In this document: piece by piece, positions 23,577 to 29,193 of the stretch | Numbering within the stretch: the first letter of the stretch is position 1 | How the letters are laid out: each line of letters opens with the position of its first letter | Assembly: GCA_029240815.1 (NCBI GenBank) | Contig: JARDZO010000039.1 | Location: 1 to 29,193, forward strand | DNA from: Brevibacillus sp. | GTDB taxonomy: Bacteria; Bacillota; Bacilli; Brevibacillales; Brevibacillaceae | Reading direction: 5' to 3' | Length of the DNA: 29,193 nt | The notes under the pieces: model-generated | Told to the model about the DNA's origin: nothing | What the model saw: the letters and a program-made list of their open reading frames with translations, nothing else | The model's database searches: none | Made by a program: the position numbers and the translations under genes

Positions 23577-24451
23577 CTCGCTGTCCCTCCCGCCCGTTTG
23601 ATTGCTGTTTGCAGAGCACGTTTGGTCAAAGTTTTTACCAAAGAGCGTCTGTATTCCACGGAGCCATGCAAATCACTGTCCGGCTCTACCTGCTCACTTG
23701 CCAGCACAGCGGCTTCTTCCAACACATCATCAGTCGGCTCTTTTCCGATCAAGAACTCTTCTGCTTCTTCTAGGACGCAAGGTACCGGGTTCGCACCACC
23801 CGCAGCCAGTCGAGCCAGCGTGATTTCATTATTTTCATCCAGATCGATGACAGCAGCGATTTCTACCAGAGCAAAGTCACCATGACGGCGTGCTAGCTCG
23901 GTAAATTCGTATCCGCTCGTTTCAGGGAGAATAGGGAAACGCAGCTCTTTTACCAATTGGTCAGGCTGCAGGGATGTGAGTAGATAAGTAAGGAAGAACT
24001 CCTCAGGTGTTACCGTCTCTTCGCCGTCCGCATGAGCAATGACAATCTCTCCGCGCAGGGCTGCGATCACACAGGGAAGCTCGGCAGATGGATCCGCATG
24101 GGCGATGCTTCCACCGATCGTACCTCTTTGACGAATCTGTGGATGACCGATCCAACGAACGGCCTCAACCAAGAGCGGGCACAGCTTTTGAACCAGCGGA
24201 GAAAATTCCACGTCGCGATGCTTGGTCAACGCACCAATGACGAGGTATCCGTCTTCTTCACGGATATAGGAGAGATCCTCTACTCTACCAATATCAATCA
24301 AATATTTCGGAGTCGAAAGCCGCATGTTCAAAATAGGAATCAGGCTCTGACCACCTGACATGATCTTCGCATCCTCACCTAGATCTGCGAGGTATTGGAG
24401 CGCTTCCTCCAGACTCGACGGACGTAAATATTCAAACGCGGCTGGTTTCAT
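23573..24451 (-). CDS. Molybdenum hydroxylase FAD-binding (medium) subunit
   Basis: A 292-residue flavoprotein subunit. Both FAD pyrophosphate-binding motifs are present: GGQSLIP (33-39) and TIGGSIAHADPSAELP (about 111-126). The C-terminal CO-dehydrogenase flavoprotein domain follows. It accepts electrons from the iron-sulfur subunit and passes them to the final acceptor. It overlaps the genes on both sides by four bases, so the three subunits are translationally coupled. Confidence 0.92.
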   Translation of the reverse strand: MKPAAFEYLRPSSLEEALQYLADLGEDAKIMSGGQSLIPILNMRLSTPKYLIDIGRVEDLSYIREEDGYLVIGALTKHRDVEFSPLVQKLCPLLVEAVRWIGHPQIRQRGTIGGSIAHADPSAELPCVIAALRGEIVIAHADGEETVTPEEFFLTYLLTSLQPDQLVKELRFPILPETSGYEFTELARRHGDFALVEIAAVIDLDENNEITLARLAAGGANPVPCVLEEAEEFLIGKEPTDDVLEEAAVLASEQVEPDSDLHGSVEYRRSLVKTLTKRALQTAIKRAGGTAR

Positions 24452-24897
24452 TCTGCTCCCCCACTCCCCCGCTGTTTTTCGATTGCTTTGAAAAACTGAC
24501 CTGCCATAAACTTGGCAATTCCACCCAATACACGGCCGCCCACACTTGCGATCATCCCGCCTACTTCTGCATCACAATCCCAAATTAACGTACATCCTTT
24601 ATCTGTTTGCACCAATTTGCAATCCATTTTTGCTTTCACATGACCTGGAGAGCCACTGCCTTCAGCCAGCAAGACATAATGGGAACCATCCTCGATATCC
24701 TCCAGCTTTACTTGGCCGATATATTCACCTTTTACAGCTGCTACACCCAATTTCAAAACGACATCGTACTCACCGTTCTCCTTGAGAATCAAGCGCTCAC
24801 AGCCAGGAATTGCACCTTTCAAAATTTCTGGATTATGCAAAGCATCCCAAATATTCCGACTCGATTCTTTAAACTTCGCCTCACCTGCTAAATTCAT
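24448..24897 (-). CDS. coxG: CoxG-like SRPBCC protein
   Basis: A 149-residue START/SRPBCC-fold protein of the CoxG family. The IPGCERL block (about 30-36), VKGEYIGQVKL, and GGMIASVGGRVLGGIAKFMAGQFF near the C terminus are characteristic. In CO dehydrogenase systems CoxG helps dock the enzyme at the membrane. The same job is inferred here, and a ligand-binding role is also possible. I chose ATG at 24897 because GGGGAG lies eight bases before it. GTG at 24906 sits directly on that site. It is the first gene of the molybdenum hydroxylase operon and diverges from the LysR gene. Confidence 0.88.
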   Translation of the reverse strand: MNLAGEAKFKESSRNIWDALHNPEILKGAIPGCERLILKENGEYDVVLKLGVAAVKGEYIGQVKLEDIEDGSHYVLLAEGSGSPGHVKAKMDCKLVQTDKGCTLIWDCDAEVGGMIASVGGRVLGGIAKFMAGQFFKAIEKQRGSGGAE

Positions 24898-24946
24898 CGT
24901 TTTCACTCCCCGCTGGCATCATGTTGCCGTTTCCTACAGTTTATCC

Positions 24947-24989
24947 TTGATTTTATATATTTAAAAATACATAATCATTTATAAATCAA
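24947..24989. promoter_or_regulatory. A/T-rich dyad and promoter between coxG and the LysR gene
   Basis: TTGATTTTATA (24947-24957) and TATAAATCAA (24980-24989) form a large inverted repeat with one extra base. On the plus strand TTGATT and CATAAT (24970-24975) are 17 bases apart and fit a LysR promoter. The mirror TTGATT on the minus strand could serve the coxG operon, with a poor -10. LysR proteins commonly bind such dyads between divergent genes. Confidence 0.45.
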
Positions 24990-25025
24990 TAGACAAATCG
25001 ACATATGAAAGAAAGTGGGATGCCT

Positions 25026-25946
25026 ATGGATCTGCTCCAATTAAGGTATTTTCAAGTCGTTGCTCGCTTAGAACATATGACACGCGCTTCAGAGGAACTT
25101 CATATTTCCCAGCCTTCCCTAAGCAAAATGATTAGCCGATTGGAAAAGCACCTGGGGGTCCCTTTGTTTGACCGTCATGGTAAACAAATCCGTCTCAATC
25201 GCTTTGGCAAAGCCTTCCTCAAACGTGTCGAACGCGTCTTCGCAGAGTTGGAAGAAGGCAAGCATGAGCTGGCCGACCTCACAGGTTTGGAGCGTGGACA
25301 AGTTTATCTGGCAGCAGCTACAGGTCGTCTGCTACCTGACCTGCTCAGTTCCTTTCTAAAGCGCCATCCTCACGTCAATGTCAAATTGCTGCAAGGAACC
25401 ACTCAAGAGTGTCAAAATCTTCTGGAACGCGGAGAAGTTGATCTTGCCATCACCCATCCATTGATCCAGGAAGATCGTGTACAAAGCGTATCGTTGTTAA
25501 CCGAAAATATGTTTCTCGCTGTGCCGCCTGATCATCGCCTGGCTAATAAAGGGAAAGTCTCTCTTAGCGAGGTTGCTGGCGAAACTTTTATTGGTTTGAC
25601 GAAAACGTATGAACTGACAGAAACCACTACGAATATGTGCCTGCAAGCTGGTTTTTCACCAAATATTGCTTTCGAATGCAACGATGCCGAAGTGATTCTT
25701 CGTATGGTGAATAACGGTCTGGGTGTTGCGCTCATTCCAGAGCATTGGTGGACCTACCCTGAGCACTGGTGGACCCATCCGACTGAAAAAAGAGAAACGC
25801 CTGTCTACTTGCCTATCGTCGATCACTACTCCAAACGTGTCGTAGGTCTTTCCTGGGTGAAAGCTCGCTATCTCACAATGGCTGCAAGAGAACTACGAGA
25901 TTTCACCATTAGTTACTTTGAGGAACTTAACAAAGATTCCATGTAA
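25026..25946 (+). CDS. LysR-family transcriptional regulator
   Basis: A 306-residue regulator. The N-terminal winged helix is standard (MDLLQLRYFQVVARLEHMTRA through ISQPSLSKMISRLEKHLGVPLFDR as its start and end blocks). It is followed by the periplasmic-binding-like effector domain. I chose ATG at 25026 because MDLLQLRYF is the usual beginning of the family. ATG at 25005 is possible, and neither has a strong ribosome site. The gene diverges from the molybdenum hydroxylase operon, which it probably controls in response to the enzyme substrate. A seven-residue tandem duplication (EHWWTYP then EHWWTHP, 239-252) lies in the effector domain. Confidence 0.9.
   Translation: MDLLQLRYFQVVARLEHMTRASEELHISQPSLSKMISRLEKHLGVPLFDRHGKQIRLNRFGKAFLKRVERVFAELEEGKHELADLTGLERGQVYLAAATGRLLPDLLSSFLKRHPHVNVKLLQGTTQECQNLLERGEVDLAITHPLIQEDRVQSVSLLTENMFLAVPPDHRLANKGKVSLSEVAGETFIGLTKTYELTETTTNMCLQAGFSPNIAFECNDAEVILRMVNNGLGVALIPEHWWTYPEHWWTHPTEKRETPVYLPIVDHYSKRVVGLSWVKARYLTMAARELRDFTISYFEELNKDSM
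25740..25781 (+). repeat. 21-bp imperfect tandem duplication inside the LysR gene
   Basis: Units 25740-25760 and 25761-25781 match at 17 of 21 bases and encode EHWWTYP and EHWWTHP in frame. The differences between copies show that it is not a very recent event or a simple sequencing artefact. Confidence 0.8.
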
Positions 25947-26011
25947 GGATTTTCCAAAAAATTCTTACTTTTTATAATTGCCTAAGATCGAAAGCGCTTC
26001 CTTTTAGCAGT

Positions 26012-26054
26012 AAAAAGGATTTACCCAATGGAGCACCATGGATAAATCCTTTTT
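26012..26054. terminator. Bidirectional terminator between LysR and the cytidylyltransferase gene
   Basis: AAAAAGGATTTA and TAAATCCTTTTT form a perfect 12-base stem, and CC-N-GG pairing extends it inside. A and T runs on the two sides let it stop both convergent genes. It lies 65 bases after the LysR stop and a few bases after the stop of the opposing gene. Confidence 0.85.
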
Positions 26055-26060
26055 CTTTTG

Positions 26061-26681
26061 CTATTCACTCCGCTCTGCTGACATTACTTGTTGAATCCGC
26101 TGAAAATCATCTGGCGTATCGACATCGACATTCCAATCGGCACAATCAAAGCTGACTTTTTTCACATCGGCCTTGTGCTTGTCAATAATGTCCTTTCCGC
26201 CCTTGTCTCCGGTTACGCGGGAGAACTCTTCGATCAGCGAAGCGTCAAAGAGCACAGGATGGCCCGCTGTAACCTGATAGATCGGCCTGACGATCCTGAC
26301 GCCTTTTGCCCGATTCTCTGCATACGTCTGGATCAGTGCTTGTACCACCTGATCAGGCACGTACGGCTGGTCGGCCAAAAACACAAGCACGGCATCCACA
26401 CGTCCGCCCACAGCTTCCATCCCCATTCGCAAGGAAGATGCCATTCCCGTCGCATACTCACGGTTGTCCAGCACTTCTACTTGAGGCAAATCACTTGTCA
26501 ACCGACGCAATCTCTCACCATACTCCCCGCCAATTAGCAGAATCGGGCTCAATTCATTTGCGATCGCCCTCTCCACCGCGTGACGAAACAACGGTTTCCC
26601 CCTAAGAGGCAAAAACTGTTTGGCCTCACCCATACGCCGCGACAGTCCTGCTGCTAGTACGATCGCTCCGATTCTAGGCAT
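26061..26681 (-). CDS. Molybdenum cofactor nucleotidyltransferase (MocA/PucB-like)
   Basis: A 206-residue NTP-transferase-fold enzyme. The signature LAAGLSRRMGEAKQFLPL (9-26), the metal-binding FLADQPYV (about 101-108) and the GHPVLF block are typical of MocA/PucB. These enzymes add CMP to the molybdenum cofactor for xanthine dehydrogenase family enzymes. It overlaps the XdhC gene by eight bases. It probably matures the enzyme encoded at 20729-24451. I cannot tell CTP from GTP specificity with certainty, but this enzyme family normally uses the cytidine form. Confidence 0.85.
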   Translation of the reverse strand: MPRIGAIVLAAGLSRRMGEAKQFLPLRGKPLFRHAVERAIANELSPILLIGGEYGERLRRLTSDLPQVEVLDNREYATGMASSLRMGMEAVGGRVDAVLVFLADQPYVPDQVVQALIQTYAENRAKGVRIVRPIYQVTAGHPVLFDASLIEEFSRVTGDKGGKDIIDKHKADVKKVSFDCADWNVDVDTPDDFQRIQQVMSAERSE

Positions 26682-27723
26682 GGATCTTGCTCTTTCCGTG
26701 CAGCGGGAGGGCTTGTCTGCTATTTCTTTCTGCCATCAACTGCGATACGATGCTCATCGCTACCTCATCCATCGTTTCCGCTCCCAGATCGAGCCCGATT
26801 GGGGCATGAATCGGACCGCTCGAAAGCTTGCGATCAATCTGCACCAGCATTTCTTCTGTACGCGTCAGGGGACCTAATACCCCGATGAACTTCGGCTCAC
26901 TGCGCAGAGCAAGATCCAACGAAGCTTGGTCACGCTCCAAGTGATGATTCATAATGACCCACCAGCTGTCTGTCAGGTCAGAGGGATCTACCTCAGATGC
27001 GGACTGGACAACGTGATGTGCGGCAGGAAAAGCCTCCGGTGTATTAAAGCCGCTGCGTGGATCCAAAACCGTGACGGAAAAGCCCATGCGAGACGCCATT
27101 TCTACTACCGGTCGCGCATCGAGCCCAGCACCCGCCACTACCAATCGCTCGCTCGGTTTCACGACATCGATATAAAAGTGTCTGCCTTCGAATACAAAGA
27201 CTTCTGCCCGTGTCTGACGAGCAAAGCGCTGTTTGGCATGGTTCAGTACCTCTTCAGGCAGCAAGTCACGCTCACCAGTGACTGTCCCATCCTCTTTCAG
27301 CAACGCACGTGCTCCGTTCATGATTTCGATGATCAACGATACGCTTTCCTCTCGCTGAAGGGCATCGTCTGCCTGTAACCAAAAGCGATCATGCGGATCC
27401 ACAGGTAGGATGCCGACCTCCAGCGAGCCCTTACAGCCTATGCCCAAGCTCCACACTTCACTTTCGCTCAGGTCGTATCGCTGCAGACGAGGTTCTCCCG
27501 ACTGCATGGCCTTTTCAGCCCAGCCGAACAGATCGCTTTCCAGACAGCCCCCACTAATGGTTCCAAAGATTCGTCCATCTTCTGCCATCATCACTTTCGT
27601 ACCTGGCAATCGGTAGGCTGACCCTTGTACATTCATGAGCATCAACAGGGCAGTCTTATGACCATCCTGCCAAGCGGTCTTGATCTGATTCATTACTTCC
27701 CGAAACTCCTGTAAACGTGACAT
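26674..27723 (-). CDS. XdhC/CoxI-family molybdenum hydroxylase maturation factor
   Basis: A 349-residue protein. An N-terminal XdhC/CoxI domain contains TISGGCLESDLF (about 55-66) with the conserved Cys and IGCKGSLEVGILP. A C-terminal Rossmann domain begins VVAGAGLDARPVVEMA (about 195-210). XdhC proteins bind the molybdenum cofactor, help its sulfuration and insert it into the apoenzyme. It sits between the MFS gene (44 bases upstream) and the nucleotidyltransferase gene (overlapping), forming a maturation operon for the molybdenum hydroxylase. It is close to B. subtilis PucA in role. Confidence 0.88.
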   Translation of the reverse strand: MSRLQEFREVMNQIKTAWQDGHKTALLMLMNVQGSAYRLPGTKVMMAEDGRIFGTISGGCLESDLFGWAEKAMQSGEPRLQRYDLSESEVWSLGIGCKGSLEVGILPVDPHDRFWLQADDALQREESVSLIIEIMNGARALLKEDGTVTGERDLLPEEVLNHAKQRFARQTRAEVFVFEGRHFYIDVVKPSERLVVAGAGLDARPVVEMASRMGFSVTVLDPRSGFNTPEAFPAAHHVVQSASEVDPSDLTDSWWVIMNHHLERDQASLDLALRSEPKFIGVLGPLTRTEEMLVQIDRKLSSGPIHAPIGLDLGAETMDEVAMSIVSQLMAERNSRQALPLHGKSKIHA

Positions 27724-27767
27724 TTCGGCATCCTCCTCATATAATCCTCATGCTGTCAATTTCCTGA

Positions 27768-29042
27768 TTAGTAACCTTTGCGCATCAGTACCAGACACAG
27801 AACCAGCGAAATGACGATGAAGCCCATCAGCGCCAGGAAGCCGCCTGTGAAAGATCCCGTAGCCTGACTCACAGCACCTACTACGATTGGACCGATGGCA
27901 GCCAGCGCATAAGATACGCTACCGAAAATACCGCCAATACGTCCCATTACTCGCGGCGATGCCACTTTATGCAGCATAGTCATGGTCAATGCAGCTGGCA
28001 TCAGCAGCACGCTGATCAGCAAGATACTCAAAAGCTGTGCACCCATGACACTGCTGGTAAACATCGACAGAAGCAAGAAGATAATGATCAGAGCACTCGC
28101 TCCACCTACAAACACGGCACGCTTCATGATTTTATCTGACAAGAAGCCGGAACCCATTTGAACCAGGATCGCCAATCCATAACCGGCAGCGTTGATAAAA
28201 GCAGATTGGACAAACGGAACTTGTTTCACTTCCGTCAGATAGCTTGGGAGAAATGTGGAAATTCCGAAAAAACCGATGGAAACACAGCCGTAAACCGCAA
28301 CCAACATCCAGAATATTGGGTTTTTCAATACAGCTTTGACTTCACTGGTATCCGCTAACTCTTTCTTCGCAGTGTTAGCCCCTTTTTCGATATACTCTTT
28401 TTCGGAAGCACTTACTGCGCGGTGTTCGCTCGGGCTGTTGCGGACCATCAGCCAGAACATGATCAGACAGAGAAAGGATACAGCACCAAGAGCATGATAG
28501 CTTTCTCTCCATCCAAAATTTTGCGCAACGATTGCGATAATCGGCAAGCCAATGACAGGACCGAGAGAGTTACCATTGAACCAGAGCGCTTGCGCCTTTG
28601 CTTGTTCATTTGCAGGGAACCATTTCGCAGTCAAAGTCAACGCGATCGGATAAAGCACGCCTTCACTCAAACCGAGAATGGAGCGGGACCAGAACAAAGC
28701 CGATACGGATTCAGCCATTCCACCCAGAACCATCGCAACTACCCAGAAAAAAATACCGATGAGACCACTCTTAAATGCTCCAATACGGTCAACGACGAAA
28801 CCCCAACCAAACTGCCCAATTGCGTAGGTAATCAAGAAGATACTGCTCAGCGTACCTTTGATCGCACCATCCTTGATGCCCAAATCCTGAAGAAAAGGCT
28901 TGTTCGCCAGCAGGATGTTGATGTTTGACTTGTCAATCATCGACACGGTGAACAGAATGAGCAGTGGCAAACCGATGTGAATCCATCTTGCTTTTGTCAT
29001 TTTCTCAGTTGCTGTCGTCGCTGTAATCCCCAGTTTGCTCAA
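27768..29042 (-). CDS. MFS transporter, anion:cation symporter (ACS) type
   Basis: A 424-residue membrane protein with about 12 helices. The ACS family is indicated by MIDKSNINILL in helix 1, YAIGQFGWGFVVDRIGAF in the helix 2-3 loop, SRSILGLSEGVLYPIAL and WFPANEQAKAQALWFNGNSLG. ACS members import organic anions such as aromatic acids, tartrate and hexuronates. It is the first gene of an operon with XdhC and the nucleotidyltransferase, which suggests it imports the substrate of the molybdenum hydroxylase. The start is TTG at 29042, with GGGGGT six bases before it. Confidence 0.88.
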   Translation of the reverse strand: MSKLGITATTATEKMTKARWIHIGLPLLILFTVSMIDKSNINILLANKPFLQDLGIKDGAIKGTLSSIFLITYAIGQFGWGFVVDRIGAFKSGLIGIFFWVVAMVLGGMAESVSALFWSRSILGLSEGVLYPIALTLTAKWFPANEQAKAQALWFNGNSLGPVIGLPIIAIVAQNFGWRESYHALGAVSFLCLIMFWLMVRNSPSEHRAVSASEKEYIEKGANTAKKELADTSEVKAVLKNPIFWMLVAVYGCVSIGFFGISTFLPSYLTEVKQVPFVQSAFINAAGYGLAILVQMGSGFLSDKIMKRAVFVGGASALIIIFLLLSMFTSSVMGAQLLSILLISVLLMPAALTMTMLHKVASPRVMGRIGGIFGSVSYALAAIGPIVVGAVSQATGSFTGGFLALMGFIVISLVLCLVLMRKGY

Positions 29043-29193
29043 ATGAATACCCCCAATGTTTATATCTTGTTACACCCCCAATTGTACTTTTGATTTTTTA
29101 TTATTTTAAATATAAAAAGAATTATTAAATCATGCTTAAAACCTCATAAGCCAATAATGATGACCGCTAATGCCCGTTTTTTTTTGCAAAAAA
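29043..29193 (-). promoter_or_regulatory. Upstream region of the MFS-XdhC operon
   Basis: ACCCCCAAT occurs twice (29049-29057 and 29074-29082), 25 bases apart. The copy nearer the gene contains its ribosome site. A long A/T-rich tract follows (29083-29130). I could not choose a convincing -35/-10 pair. The last 20 bases are poly-A/T and hold nothing I can name. Confidence 0.3.

Noticed and set aside
20729..24897. Aerobic carbon monoxide dehydrogenase
   Set aside because: The large subunit has YRGAGR rather than the Cys-containing CSFR loop that binds the Mo-Cu centre in true CO dehydrogenases.
25988..26001. CRE-like sequence CGAAAGCGCTTCCT
   Set aside because: It lies after the LysR stop codon and before a shared terminator of two converging genes, so it is not positioned to control either.

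Overview
The window looks like chromosomal DNA of a low-to-mid-GC Gram-positive spore-former of the Brevibacillus/Paenibacillaceae type. I infer this from strong AGGAGG-type ribosome binding sites, GTG and TTG starts, a Bacillus-style rRNA operon leader at the left edge, a CadC/CadA pair, and a PAS-type sigma-54 activator beside a 3-hydroxybutyrate operon. This rests on style and content, not on a database match. Almost every gene is on the minus strand. Only a cadC-like regulator and a LysR regulator are on the plus strand. I see no tRNA, CRISPR array, prophage or insertion sequence.

Region by region. (1) 1-300: promoters and leader of an rRNA operon reading leftward out of the window. (2) 369-4406: a 3-hydroxybutyrate module of GntP-type permease and 3-hydroxybutyrate dehydrogenase, with a sigma-54 activator upstream. 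Between them lie a -24/-12 promoter and three copies of a TTCCR-N6-CGGAA palindrome, the likely activator sites. (3) 4492-8062: small housekeeping genes (MmcQ/YjbR, DinB, WYL regulator) around an MFS exporter gene interrupted by one in-frame amber codon. The exporter gene has a leader with a 15-codon upstream ORF and a hairpin covering its Shine-Dalgarno. (4) 8283-11645: heavy-metal resistance, with a Cd/Zn P-type ATPase and its CadC-like sensor separated by a small zinc-ribbon membrane protein. (5) 11790-12572: an alpha/beta hydrolase.

(6) 12721-20502 is the most novel part: a tightly packed seven-gene operon read leftward. In transcription order it holds a 572-residue protein of no family I recognise, an M19-dipeptidase-like protein lacking the HxD metal motif, a short Ldh_2-like protein, an aldehyde dehydrogenase, an IclR regulator, a RidA protein and a BCCT transporter. 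I infer a catabolic route for an imported betaine-like or other zwitterionic amino-acid derivative, with imine and aldehyde intermediates. A sigma-A-like promoter and an IclR-type 15-bp palindrome lie just upstream of the first gene.

(7) 20729-29042: a molybdenum hydroxylase system. One operon encodes a CoxG-like protein and the FAD, 2Fe-2S and molybdopterin subunits of a form II CoxL-type enzyme. A LysR gene diverges from it. A second operon encodes an MFS organic-anion transporter, an XdhC/CoxI maturation factor and a molybdenum-cofactor nucleotidyltransferase. Together these look like uptake and hydroxylation of an unidentified small organic molecule.
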